Source: Hoplostethus atlanticus (taxonomy: Eukaryota; Chordata; Actinopteri; Trachichthyiformes; Trachichthyidae). Taken from it: a DNA stretch of 64,000 nt. Below, in pieces: positions 35,048 to 48,800 of the stretch. The stretch lies in assembly GCA_034670405.1 (NCBI GenBank), contig JAXDDX010000004.1, positions 12,021,501 to 12,085,500 on the forward strand, in the 5' to 3' direction. The translations under genes were made by a program, and so were the position numbers. Under the pieces are notes generated by a model. The model did no database searches, had not been told where the DNA came from, and was given only the letters and a program-made list of their open reading frames with translations. Position 1 is the first letter of the stretch. The number at the start of each line of letters is the position of its first letter.

Positions 35048-36842
35048 AATGTTGTCCTTATCCCTCTGTTTGTGTTAATGGACGACCCTTCTCGGTAGTC
35101 ATGAGTATCGGGATAGGGAGGATGCCTTATCCACACCAAAACGATGCTCTTATTTAAGGAGGATGATGGAGCTTTTATTCCTAGACTGCTGCGAGATTTA
35201 AACATGTCGCCAGGGGGCGATGTTGTCTGTTGTTTCCCCCAGTTACAGCAGGGTAGGGCAAACAGGCAGACCCTATTGAAGTTGGAGGAAACTATTGTAG
35301 TCCACTGTTTTGCATTACTGTATCAATTCACCTAGCATGACTGTTCCAGTAGTTACCAACTCATTTTACCTGCTATGACTGTACAGCACGTCCATTATCA
35401 ACTTCCATCGATAGGTGGCGATAGTTGCACATAGGGTTGCGCACACGCTGCGTTCAATTGCTGTCGAAATATTGAGCGCAATAGTTCGCCGCACGCGAAC
35501 CACCCAACGTAGTAGTAAATAACACTGGGGAAGTCTGTATTTTCTATAAAACCCGTGTTGACGAGACGTGATGTTTACGGGCTGGAGAGCAAGGAACCCG
35601 TGTTTGATGGAAAACAACAATACAACAATTTCCTGCTGATTAGTTAATTAAAACACTAATTACATGCCTGATGCGCATGTTATCAGCTAAATATGCCGCT
35701 GCAACATAAAGTAGCTCTACGCCGCTTGACGTTTTAAATAAAGGCTCCAGGCTCAATTTTGGTAAATGGGGGATAAGTCATATTTACGACTTGGAACGTC
35801 AGCAGTACGAGTTTTCGAGGAACGGTTGAATGCAGCAGGAGAACTGCGACTCGAAAGAAATATTACCAGCGCCAGACTGTTACATTTTCGAGTGTGTTTT
35901 TTGCTACGTCTCAGAAAGAAATAATACTTAAATGTTTTGTAGTTTTCCTGGTTATTGTTTCAGAAGCCACTCCGAAGCTTCTCTAAAACTGTCAACGGGA
36001 GGAAATGACATGTCAACGTCTAACTTGATGCTGGAATTCTTGCGAGTGAACTCAACTGCAACGTCTGCCGCTGCAGGACCGAAGAGAGAGTGAACAGCAA
36101 CAGCCAACTGAAGTTTGGTGTTTCCTCGAGAACAAAGAGACGCTTTTTGTTTTGTATGATACTTCGACGCCACAATACATTTAAAGGCTTCAAAAAGATT
36201 TAACATGCAAGGCTCACTCATCCACCGTGTTTATACTGTAAAAGGTAGGTTCACTTGAATTTACAACCAAGCAGCCACGGAGCTAACGTTAGCTAGTTAG
36301 CATTAGCTGGCTAGCCTGGATGCTAAGCCCCCCACTCACCCTGTCCAGACCTCGGCTCGGGCTATTTGCTGGAATTGACCATAATGTCTTTGCCATACAT
36401 AAACTACTGTTTCCATTTACGGTATAAGTTTTGTTATTGACCTCATTTAATATTTTAAAGTATGAACCCAAGTCATTTGAGTGCTAGTTATGAAGAGAAA
36501 TGCATTATCTAAGTTATGTGACAGACCACCGTCCTTGTTTCCGAAATAGTCGTAGCCCCCTGGTGTTACTTCTATTTTTGTTGCTGTGTATATAGACTAA
36601 ATGTTAATCAATATCAGGTTTGTGGTCTCACTGTGCCGTGTTTACACAAAGGTTTTTTTTAACCCGTTTCCCCTAAAAACTTTTCCTATGTGTCTCGTTA
36701 TCAGGACATGGACCAGGAGAAGAGCCGTCTATGTAACAGTTATTAAATTCCCGAGCTCCACTTCATCAAACCACTTCGACACCATTTGCTCTACCCAACT
36801 AAATGTAAAGGATCATTTGTGTCAACGATCCATCTAGCTGTC
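35048..36842. promoter_or_regulatory. Divergent promoter region between atl1 and map4k5
   Basis: 1.8 kb between the two start codons, transcribed outwards. It contains scattered CpG (for example around 35440-35505, cgcgcaat and cgccgcacgcgaac-type words) but no long CpG island by eye. A GCTAAC/GTTAGC-rich cluster occurs at about 36278-36325. A possible untranslated first exon of map4k5 ends at 36245 (donor gtaggt). Start sites of both genes are not determinable here. Confidence 0.55.
36706..36842 (+). other. map4k5: Probable 5' UTR part of the map4k5 start-codon exon, with a short uORF
   Basis: The acceptor-like ctcgttatcag ends at 36704 after a pyrimidine-rich stretch, 138 bases before the map4k5 ATG. 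Within it an upstream ATG at 36708 opens a 12-codon frame ending TAA at 36744-36746. If spliced as proposed, this uORF would lie in the mature leader and could lower translation of the main frame. Both the exon boundary and the role of the uORF are inference. Confidence 0.4.
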
Positions 36843-39800
36843 ATGGATATCTTTCCCCGGCCAAGCGGTGAAATTCAGAGGAGGAACCCTCAGCACGATT
36901 TTGAGCTCATTCAACGGGTGGGAAGTGGCACATATGGAGACGTGTACAAGGTAACAGCACTGTCATTATAGTTAGAGATATGTTCACCCATGTGCATACT
37001 ATCACACGACTAATCAAATCATCATCCTAAATTAAGGCCGGGGGTTATTTATAAGTCAGGAAACATATGGCCAACACATTTGACAGAAGCTGTTGAATGA
37101 GGACCAAGTTCTGCATCTTCAGTAAATGTTGTATTTGCATCCATCAGTGAGACAAAGAATGCATTATTTGTCTGACATTACTTCAGTTAGTGTGATGTTG
37201 CTTTAGTAGATATTGCTACATTACCCTCTGCTCTGTTTTTGATTGAGCATACATTTTTCATTGACGTAGAGCTGGTGTGTGGAGGCACCTAGTTGCTGCA
37301 CATTACAGAAAGTATGTAGTGTTTTTATTTTAGCTGGGATATTTGTAACTTTTTGCTGCCTCGAAGATCACATATCATCAAAAAGGGCCGAGTTGCAGAG
37401 GAAAATTATCTTTGTAAACAAGCAATTGTGTCCTCCTCTCTCTTGGGTCAAGTGAGGTGCGTGGTGTTGGAGAATTTTCCTGTTTATCCATTCATCACAG
37501 ATGACTAAGCGGCCAATTTGATCCAATGTGTGATAGTTGAGGCTTTCTGTCATGGCCCCTCGCCTCACAAAGCCATCTCTGGCAAACCCCCCCCCCTCCC
37601 AGGCAGGCCACCGGTGGAATGCTGCGCCTGGTATTCTCCCAGAGCACACAGGCTCAGAGCTGCAGCAGGGTGAAATACGATCAGGCCCCTGTCTAAACAT
37701 GCGTTTCACTATGGGTGTGTTCTGTGCCGCACTGACAGCGGAAATACTTAAAATTAAAAAGTCCTCCTTTGGCCTGCTTTGCGCAGTTGAATTTAAATAG
37801 CCATTTGTTTGTTGCCTTGGATAGCTGATGGGATAATGACAACTTTATCTTAAATCTTTGAGAGTCATTATAAGGGACTGGCTGATGCATGATTTTTCAG
37901 GTCTCATACTATTAATTGGGAATGGCGTATTAACACTATCTGATATATCTGGTGACAATGATTTATTTTCTTCATCGTTGTATCATTTGTACTCAACATA
38001 TTTTTTTATTATTAAACCCCCTCTACACCAAACAAGCAATTTTAATAATGTGAAAATCTCAAATTAGGCAGAATCACATCTTTTGGTGCAATTTTTTTAT
38101 TGCTTTATCAATGGAGCATATACCTATACCAGTATCTTGTTGTTGCAGTGCAAAGATACCAGTCACACCCGAGCGAGCCGGTGCAGACAGCTCAGTCAGT
38201 AGAGCATGAGATTCTCAGTCTCAGGGTTGTGGGTTTGATCCCCACATAGTGTCAAGTACCTTTGTACGTCGCTTTGGATAAAATCGTCTGCTAAATGACT
38301 GTAATGTATGGATGGATGGAGCAAGTTGGATGTAGACTCACCACAGTTAGTTGAGCCATCACTAAAAGGAGACCTAGATTGATCTTGTGTCAGATCTTGT
38401 CTCTTTTCCACCATGCATAAGAGGTCTGCTACATGCCAGACTCCTCCTCCCTCGAGGTGTTGTCTGCTATTTTAAGTTTTTTTTAACAGTCCTGTGTTTG
38501 GAACTTCTCCTTTTTGGCTTTAGTTCTCAGGTTTGGTCTAGCTACTCTCGGAATGTAAGCCTAGACACAGGTTGTGAGCAGTTTTTTAGGTGTTAACCTC
38601 AAGCATGTAGGCTTAAGATTCACTGAATTACTAAATTGTAAATATGCCTTTGACAAACCTCTGGTTCTAATACATGCACCATAGTAAAGATATGGCATAG
38701 GATGTGTGCCAGTAGTAAAATATTGTAAAATTGTGTCTTTCTGTGTCTGTCTATCTGTTTGTGTGCATGTGTGTGAAGTAATAGTGGCTGAACAATTCCA
38801 TGCTGTGTGTGGAAGATGATTTATATGTCTGAGTCACCAGCACATTCTCAGTGTTGAAAGGTGGACATGCTGCAGGGTTTTATGGTTTATGGTGATTTAG
38901 CTGTTCGGCCCATTGGTTCACTCCCAACAAGCTGTCTTGACCTACTTTCAGATAGATAGTTCATAAGTGATGGATAGATACTTATATTATACCAATAACC
39001 CCAATTTATACCCTTAGATTTAAGAATATGGTTTTGGATGTGAAGAGGAAATCCAAAATATAAAGAAGCAGTACAAATATATAACTCTGAAATTTGGACT
39101 AAATCACATATTGACATATTTAACAGAGATATTTACAGGTTTGCAGATTGTCGTAGTTACAGACAGACAGTGCTCATTGCCGACTAAGTCTGGGTTGCCA
39201 TGGGTTGACCTAACAACCTCTGGTATTGATGCTTGTTTTTAAGAGCACTTTTAATTTGATTTTGATTAGCCTAGTGTGAAAGCATAGCAAGTATTTCCTC
39301 CTTGCAAAAAGGATAATCCGAATAGCATTTATCGCTCTCGTGCCCATGTAGGTCAAAGCTGTAACTGATGTGACAACAATGCATCATGTTACATAATGTC
39401 ATTGGTTATGTGCTTAGAACGGACAGTTTAACCACAAGCTATGATTTAGACTAACAGTAACATTATTGTGATATTCCCAGCCTTGCTCAAAATTGTGGTG
39501 TTTTGTTTTTCAGGCGCGAAACATACAAACAGGAGAGCTTGCTGCTGTGAAGATTATAAAGTTGGAACCAGGTAAGAGCGATTATCTCAAGTTTCCAATT
39601 TCAGTGGGGGAATAAGAAAAATAAGATGCTGTTTTTTTGGATGGCTACGTTCTACCAGGATTCCTATTGGGACTAGAAAGTCTGGAAAATCAATTTGCTA
39701 ATGTCCAGGTTTTGAAAGGTTTAGGAATGTGCAAAAACTATTAAAAGATTACAAAATATTGTTGTATAGTTCCAATATACATGATACATGACATAGACCA

Positions 39801-42800
39801 AGTGTCATTTCAGATATTTTGATATATGTTGTGTGAAGAATAATCCTCAGTTAGAGAGCCTAGTTGTCATGCTGCCCAGCCTGCCTGTCGGTGGTGCCTC
39901 AGAACCACCAACATCACCACTTCTTACTGGGACTGGGAGGGTTACGAGGGAAAGGAGGACATTTATGACTCTGCTCTGCTTGGGGTCTGGACTAGTGATG
40001 ACCCAGTGACAGAGTTGGTGTGATCCAGATTAGTGGGCTTATGAGAGGGCTTTGTACCACTGGCAAGCAGACAAAGACCATCTGATTACCACTCATTGAG
40101 GAAGAGATTCCTTTGTGTGTGTTTTCTCTTTCATTTACCGTCTCACTTTTGGTGTTGTGCCTAGTGGTATGTTTTTGCACGCAGTTTACACGTGTTGAAT
40201 TTCTCCGATGTTGTCTCAATCACCATGTGTGAGCTGTAAGATAAAGATGATCTGTCTAAAATGATCAGAAATCACTTCGATTCAAATTTTGTTTTCATTG
40301 TCAGCAGAGGTCTTGAGCTCTAATACAAGACGTAGACGTAGTCTGTAATGCAGCAGGAGGAGGGGATTAGAATATAATGCAGTGTGTATGTATGTATCAG
40401 GGGGCTTAGCTGCAAGTCAGAAGGAAGACTCGAGGGACAGGTTTTATCTTGCGTTCATGACTCCTGAGAATATGAGAACATAATAAATACTAATGAATTC
40501 CACATTCATAGAGCTTATCATTTACCTGTATCCTTTAACTTTTTTTACCTCACCAATACAGCCCTGGGTTTCCCAAAAGCATCTTTAGATACAAATTCAT
40601 ATTTGTGCCATTTTCAAAGATGAACTTGGTCTCAAGATGCATTTGAGGAACCCAGCCCAGGTTATCCTGTATTAACAGGACTCTCTTTATTTCTTTCCAT
40701 GCAAGCATCGCTTCCTTCTATGCTTCAGGTAAACAGCTCTGGGTGGATTGTGGAATCAAACAGGTTTGACTGGGAGGAGTGACTAAGGGACAGAAAGGAG
40801 CTCGGAGTGGTTTAGCCCTCAGGGTGAAGTGGCTCTTGGGCACAGAGCAGGCCGCTCTGACAATTTGGTTGGCGAATGACCATTGCAAAGCCAATTGATT
40901 AAGAACTTTAGTTAGACAGAGATTTTCAAGAGGGCTTGTTATTTTTGACCGCATATTTTATTGCTTACGTCCTATATTTGCTGCACAAATATAGATATGT
41001 ATATAGATATAGTTATATATGTAGGCTACAGACTAGCAACACCACCCTAAACAAATGTGAAGGTGGCCTTGCATAACAACAGATGTGTGCCCTCTTAGGA
41101 CATTAAAAGTTTTTGTGCTAGTTCTGTTTTTGAGAAACAGGCACCTGCCTCCTGGTAGCATTTGTCAGCAATACTGGTGCAAGCCAGTGGGGTACGAAAC
41201 AATTTCTCTCAACATTGCATGCAAACTAATCCAGTTACTTCTGTAAGCTGTGAGTAAGAGCAGTCTTAGAATCAGTTACTCTGATGTAAAACGTGTGAAA
41301 TGCCCTCAGAGGCTTGATGATCAGTAGGTTAGTATTAAAAATCCAGACTCGCCTCTTTAGCTATCGTACTGTGCACTTAAAAGTTGAAGAGAAAGAAATT
41401 CAGTTTTAAGGGTAAACTGACAGATGGTAACAAAACATCTTGGAATGAGATTGTTGAAGACCAAAATTATTGGAATTTCTTCACCACAGTGATTTGAAAC
41501 TCGAACAGATCTCGAGTGTGATGCGTATTCACATAGAGAGCGGAGTGGGTGTTGTGAGAGCAGAGGGAAGTGTCTGAGAGGAAGTGGCTACGCTTTGAGG
41601 CCTCGAGTCACCATGAGAAGATTGTGGGGGGGACTTGTTATGTTTCTGACCCGGCTCAAAGCTATGCCAAAATTATCCATGCTCACATTTTTGTGGCTCC
41701 CTGTACCATTTGCTGCATGTCAGAGATACAGCTGAAAATGTCTCCGATCAACAACAGTACCTCCTAATCTGAAGTGGCTTGCAACATGTAATTACCACCT
41801 TAGTTTTGAGTACCCAAAAGTGTTACCATGTTGTATCATTATTCTCACATTTGCCATCATTAAAGCTTTATCTCTACAGCCATAAAGCAGTTACTGTAAC
41901 CTGCTTCAGTTGAAAACGGTGGCACGTAGATTACATCCTTATCACATATGATAAAAACAACAAACAAAGAGTGGAAAAGACTCAAGTTTACTTTGTCCTC
42001 AAACTGAACTGAATAATATTGGCACCTCACCTCCATATTAAGCCTCAGCCATTTGTTTTATGTTTCTCACCTCTTTTTCTATTGGTGTTTTAGTGCATAG
42101 TTACCTTGTTCTTGTTCCAGAAATGACTAGCCCCTAAAGAAATGGACATGGTTAGCTCATAGTAATCCCTCAGTGAAGTCAAGTAACTCTAGATCCTCTA
42201 ATTCAGGAGTAGACGATAAGAGCTTAGGGTGGCTGTGTGCTGAGGAGATGAGAGAAGTAACAAAGAGGATTGAAGCACAAAGTTTAATCAAGCTTCCATA
42301 TCCTATGATCCTTAAGAGAGCTATTTTCAACCCATTTATAGTAGCGACCCAAGCTAAAACCAGTTGGATGTACACTCACTATTCAAGAAAAGATTCAGAT
42401 TTTGAAATTTTAGATCATTGGTTTGATTTTCATATACATTGCGTGTTCAGGGCACACCTTCCTAATGTTGTGTTGCACCTCCTTTTGCACAGTCCATGTT
42501 TTGATGGTCTCAAGCTTGAATCTTCAACATATCTCATCCCCTTTATATAGGAATTTATCCCCCCTTCATGACCTAAGTAGCTTTAGGAGGTGCAACCAAA
42601 GGATCATAGCTGTCACTTGGATTCATCTGGTCAGTCTATTTCATGGAAAGAACAGGTGGTTAGAGTATTTTGTATACCCAGTGCAGTCAAGAGGGATACA
42701 CACAGATTGTGTTCATATATGGTTTGGATTCTCACACAACTCCCTGACGGACATCTAGTAGTTAAAGTTCCTGAGATTTGTGGTATCACTCATTCCACAG

Positions 42801-45800
42801 ATGAGTAGTTAATGTTAAGTTCCAGACTAATGGAAATGCAATGGCTTGTTGTTTATCGGTCAGACTGTTATTGCGTGCGTTGGAATTCCATCCAGACTTT
42901 AATTCAGGCACTCACGTGAGAGGTCCTAACCTCTCCCAGACAGACCGAAAGCAGGGCTGCTTTAGAATGATTGCCTCATCAGGCACAAACTGTTTGTGTG
43001 TGCTCAAAAAAGAGGCACTCTAACCCTTGAACTATTTCCATTTCTTATCATTTCTTTAAAAACTGGTCTAACGAAGAAACATTGTAGTCATTCTTTTTGC
43101 CCCCGTACCACTTTGATTAGGCTACAGCATGAGCTGCTTGGTACAGAGTATCAGAGTTATGTGTTTTGTCTACAGGCCACAGTAGCTGGTAAATGACAAA
43201 ACTTTCCAGCCAACTACATTTTTAAAATAGGACCTAGTAGAGTTGACTAACTTAACCAGCCACAGAAAAAAAATTACCAGCGTTTGATTTGGATGTTTTT
43301 CTGTCCAAGGCTATATTCGCTAGACGAGCTTGATCTGGATTCATGCCTATGATGACAAGCCATTGATAGAGCGCTAAGAGCTGGCAGGATCTGATAGATC
43401 TTAACCTCGTGTTAATGTATTCCAGGGCCCCGTCTCACTGCACAATTGGGAGCAGCTGGGCTTACATATTTTTGCCTTCTAACTTCCTACCGATAGGATG
43501 TGTTGGAGTACTTTGCTCAACTGGAAAGCAGCCCGGATATTAGCCTACAGAATATAAACTTTAAAAGCACAAGGTGTTCCTTTTTATTGTTGTTGGCGGT
43601 AGTATAACCAACTGTATTTACACAATATTGAAATATTCTAGTCAGAAGTATTGGAAGACTTTGTCATGTGGTTTTGAGCTTGGCAAACCAAAGGGAAAGA
43701 TTAAGTGTTCTCTAAAACCTAATATTTAAGGCCTGCACAACTTCTGTGCCATACAAATTACCTTGAGTAGTGTTATTTCCACACACAAAGTATAATCCAC
43801 TCTACAAATGAAGGGTTCCATTCTGGAAAAATGTTACCACCTGAAATTCACCAGTCGACATTTCAAATGCACAGATGATTGTGTTCTCAAAAACAAAGCT
43901 ATTTTGTAATCAAGGTCTTAAGATGATTTATAACTTAAAAAGTAAGACATAATGTGCTTTTTATTTCATGCCGGCAATAATTTTGTAAGAAGGTGTTTTT
44001 TCAAATGCTGGATATCTCATTTTGGAATGAAACTCTTCATATCATTCTCTGTACTGAAAATGAAAATATATTTCTTTGACTGAGTATGTGTGTGTGATTT
44101 CTCTCTTCGCTTCCAGGAGATGACTTTTCCATCATACAGCAGGAAATCTTCATGGTGAAGGAATGCATGCACCACAACATTGTGGCCTACTTTGGGAGCT
44201 ACCTCTGGTAAGAGCCAGCTCTAAATACTAGCATTTTGTCATTTTATCCTTTGTATTTTCTTCATTCTTGCAGGCAATCCAAGATATATGATATGCGGAT
44301 TTCATATTGTTTTGTCAAAAAGATTTAGAAGAGCTGCTGTTTGAACCTCACATGACTTATTTAATATGTTAGTCACACTTGTGTGTGAAAGTATGACTCA
44401 AGCGCTTGAACAGGGCAGATTGGTGCTGACTAGGCCCTGCAATCCCAGGGTGCAGCACTCAAGTTTTAATGGAGCCCATATTTTCTGGCTGCTATCTGAG
44501 AGGAAGTAAGGTCGGTCCGCCCACTGCTGCCTAAGACTTCCAGCAGGTTTAACTGGAATATGAGCCTGTGATCTGTTTTATATGGCCATTAGTCCGGAGA
44601 GATGCATGTCTTATCGCAGCAGGCATTTCTTGTACAGAGCCTAAATGGTTGCAGTAAAATGTTTTGTTCAAACCAACCCACCATGGATTAATGATTTTAA
44701 AAACTAAATTAATGGTATCAAAAGAACCACAATTTTATTTGGGGAAGTTCCACCTTTCCTTGAAACTGGTTTCCTGTGCCGAGCAAGGAGGCGACAAACT
44801 TAGCACAATTCCAGTCAGGACACTGGGGCAGTCTACTATATCTTCACTTGTATTGACCATGCCAGCAGTGTAAACAGTAAATCCATGATCAAACAAACAA
44901 AGTGAGATGTGGTCAAAGTGTCACAATTGTAGTCATGCACTTGTATCACAATTACACAAGGCGTTTTCATTGTAAGTCACTTTTTGTCAGAGGGCTGGCC
45001 ACCTTGTTCCTTCCTTCTGACATCCACACCAACTTTCTTTGTAAGTGCTTAACCTTGTGTTATTAGCAAAAGGGAAAGTTACATGTTTTGGGTTTCAGCA
45101 AGGATAGGTGTTTGGTGCAGCCCAACTTGTTCAACAAGTAACCTTTCTAGGATGCTATGCACATTATTGCTTAATCCTGTTGTGTTACTTGTTAAAATAC
45201 ACTGCCCGTCCAAAAAAAAAGTCGCACACTCTAATATTTCGTTGGACCGCCTTTAGCTTTGAGTACGGCACGCATTCGCCGTGGCATCGTTTTGATAAGC
45301 TTCTGCAATGTCACAACATTTATTTCCGTCCAGAGTTGCATTAATTTTCCGCCAAGATCTTGTATTGATGATGGGAGAGTCGGACCGCTGCACAAAGTCT
45401 TCTCCAGCACATCCCAAAGATTCTCAATGGGGCTGAGGTCTGGACTCTGTGGTGGCCAATCCATGTGTGAAAATGATGTCTCATGCTCCCTGAACCACTC
45501 ATTCACAATGTGAGCCCGATGAATCCTGGCATTGTCATCTTGGAATATGCCCGTGCCATCAGGGAAGAAAAACTCCATTGATGGAAAGACCTGGTCATTC
45601 AGTATATTCAGGTAGTCAGCTGACCTCATTCTTTGGGCACATAACGTTGCTGAACCTAGACCTGACCAACTGCAGCAACCCCAGATCATAACACTGCCCC
45701 CACAGGCTTGTACGGTAGGCACTAGGCATGATGGGTGCATCACTTCATCCGCCTCTCTTCTTACCCTGATGCGCCCATCACTCTGGAACAGGGTAAATCT

Positions 45801-48800
45801 GGACTCATCAGACCACATGACCTTCTTCCATTGCTCCAGAGTCCAATCTTTATGCTCCCTAGCAAATTGAAGCCTTTTTTTCCGATTAGCCTCACTGATC
45901 AGTGGTTTTCTTAGGGCTACACAGCTGTTTAGTCCCAATCCCTTGAGTTCCCTTCGCATTGTGCGTGTGGAAATGCTCTTACTTTCACTATTAAACATAG
46001 CCGTGAGTTCTACTGTTGATTTCTTACGATATGATTTCACCAAACGTTTAAGTGATCTCCGATCACGATCATCCAAGAGTTTGTTCCGACCACATTTCTT
46101 CCTCGAAGATGATGGTTCACCACTATCCTTCCAGGTTTCAATAATGCGTTGGACGGTTCTTAACCCGATTTTAGTAGTTTCAGCAATCTCCTTAGTTGTT
46201 TTCTTTGCTTGATGCAGGCCAATAATTTGACCCTTCTGAAACAGATTAACATCCTTTCCATGACCACAGGATATGTCTTCCGACATGGTTGTTTAAGAAA
46301 TGAGAAGCTACTCACCGCATCAGCTAGGGTTAAATAAGTTGTTGCCAGCTGAAACATATTCATCACTGCAGTAATTATCCAATGGAAGGCTCTTACCTAT
46401 TTGCTTAGTTAAATCCAGGTGGCGACTTTTTTTTCGGACGGGCAGTGTATTTAGCTGTATAATTGTATCTAGCTAGCTAGCACAAAGCAACAGTTCCTTA
46501 AAGTCTCATTTTCTATGCTTTGATCAGTCGAGAGAAGCTTTGGATATGCATGGAGTACTGCGGTGGAGGATCTCTACAGGACATTTATCACGGTGAGCTG
46601 CCTTCTCTGTGTTCATAACTGGTCAGTTGCAGTCATAAAATGATGGTTTATTACTGTTTACATTGTTAAATCCATCTCTGTTGTTTGACTATACTGTTTG
46701 CAAGTCTTGGCAACTAGGCTAAATTACTTGGAGTGATCCAGGGTTTTCCCTAGGTTTTTGGAAGACTTAGGTGCTGTACATTCGGGGGCAGGGGGACAAA
46801 AAGTTGGAAAAGCTACAGCAGATAATAAATAGACAACACAAAAAAGCTTAAAGACAAAAATTGTTTATTAGGTGTAGCCTACAGGCAGGCGGTTACATTG
46901 AGCGATACTGTGTTAGCATCGCTAACATAGCATCGCTCAGTTACAACAGCATTGTTTTCATCCCCCCGTCCTGTCCTGTGAGTCGGCTCCTTCCGATGCT
47001 CTCCACATTGATTTTACATTAATTCGGCTTAGGCGGTGCGCAAAAACGTTTAGGCGCTGCACCTAAGCCTTATAATGGTAGGGAAAACCCTGTGATGCTG
47101 ACGCTGGATATATGAAAGGTAACAGTCATGTGTGTCTATCTGTTTGTGTTATAGTGACAGGACCTCTCTCAGAGCTTCAGATAGCCTATGTCAGCAGAGA
47201 AACCATACAGGTAATTGCACTTTAAAATCATATTTTGAACGAATATGTGAAGTTTGCAATTTCAAACAAATCCATAACAGAACACAATCCTTTGATTTAC
47301 AGGGTTTGGGATATTTACACACCAAGGGCAAGATGCACCGTGACATCAAGGTACCACATCTTTACCAATTTGTTATTTTTATTTTTAAGCAGCAGGTCAT
47401 TCAATTACAGACAGAGCAACAATAAAAACATTTCATAATAAGTAATGTATAATCTCAGAAAATACAAGAGAAAGGAAGACAGAAAGAAAGGAGAAACGGT
47501 GGCACAACCCTGAAACAATCACTGTCACCATGGTATCTCTGTTGCCTCCAAAACAAGAGGTCTGGCTTTGCTCTGATGCAGTGGCGCAGCAGAGGTGTAA
47601 ATTGAAGTCACAGGAAAAGGGTGGTTGGGGATGTGCTCACACGGATGCGCTCACACGGATGCATGTGACCAATGGCATCTCTGGCAGAAGTTTGAGGTTG
47701 AGCTGAAGTTGATCATGCCTGGTGCATTCACACAGACCTTCGTGTTATCACAGAAGGTCAGGGCTGGGCCTATTATCTTTAGTCAGCTCTACACAGAGAG
47801 CATTTCCTGTTTCCTCTGCTCTCACTGCAGGATGCCAGCAGTCGCACTGTCAGTCACGGCCAACAGAAACACTCACTGGAACTGTCTTGAAACAGTGATA
47901 CGTGTGGCAACTTTTTTTGGGCAACTCAGTTGAGTAGCAGTGCCAGAGCAATTAATGTTTTAAAGAACGTCTTACTGCCAGGAAACATTTAAATTGATAT
48001 TCTCATTGTGTTTCCTGTTGTTTGAGTATTGCCTATATGCCCCATCGAAGTGTGTCACCAATCTTAGTGTGTATCACCAATCTTAAAGGAGATTAACCTA
48101 TGTGGCATTGCAATCAGCTCAATACAATAATTTCATGATACTCAGACATGTTCACTTGAATGTCTTTGCCGCTATCTTATACCCCTTTAACACCGGAGCA
48201 ACGACCCGGGTTGTTCCCAGGTCAGGCATTATGAATGGGTCAACACGGGTTATGTGAATAGCACCATCACTTTTTTTCTTTTTTTTAACAGGGTGCCAAC
48301 ATACTTCTGTCAGACAATGGTGATGTGAAGTTAGGTAAGCTGCTCTACAGCATCTTAATTCTAAGGATTTGAACTAATGTGTGTGGATTGCATAATCTGA
48401 AAAGCCCTGTCACTCCTTATTGCAGCTGACTTTGGAGTTGCAGCCAAAATAACTGCCACCATTGCCAAAAGGAAGTCCTTCATTGGAACACCTTATTGGT
48501 GAGTCTTTCACCCTCATGAAATGAGCCAGCGGGCCTGTGAAAGGTTTTGCTGAGTTGATTCAGGAACCATTTTTTTAATCATTCGTTTCAGGGTAACACT
48601 TGTTATATAACTGCTTAGGGTATCATTGTGCACTTTGCGCACTTTATTTGTGTGCTGTCAAAATTGGAAGATAATCCTTCCATAGATGTATATATGGATT
48701 ATTTTTACAAGGACAGATGCAACCAGAAAAAATGGAAATCTTACATTCAACTGCCATTTGCATTGTGTCACCATATTTTACTTAGTAGTAGCGAGTTAGT

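Larger units (their letters stand above)
39572..44116 (+). other. map4k5: map4k5 intron 2 (4.5 kb)
   Basis: The largest intron in the window. It carries a 92-bp fold-back element (40564-40655) and an eroded Tc1-like relic (42431-42682). The rest shows no exon with splice support; long chance frames at 42173-42550 and 42423-42758 fall over the relic. Confidence 0.65.
45200..46447. mobile_element. Intact Tc1/mariner transposon with DD36E catalytic spacing (Incomer-like)
   Basis: A 1,248-bp element in the intron between map4k5 exons 44117-44207 and 46528-46592. The ends are inverted repeats of 26 bp beginning CACTGCCCGTCC and closing with GTCGC, with one mismatch (base 13, A versus G). TA dinucleotides at 45198-45199 and 46448-46449 are the target duplication typical of this superfamily. 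It holds one full-length transposase frame reading against map4k5. The ends, duplication and open frame are all undamaged, so insertion was probably recent on a genomic scale. Confidence 0.93.

Noticed and set aside
38181-38260. Possible tRNA gene
   Set aside because: Promoter-box similarity only; acceptor and anticodon arms do not pair and a SINE tail follows.
42173-42758. Two overlapping open frames in map4k5 intron 2
   Set aside because: They overlap an eroded Tc1-like relic, are in different frames, and show no transposase motif.
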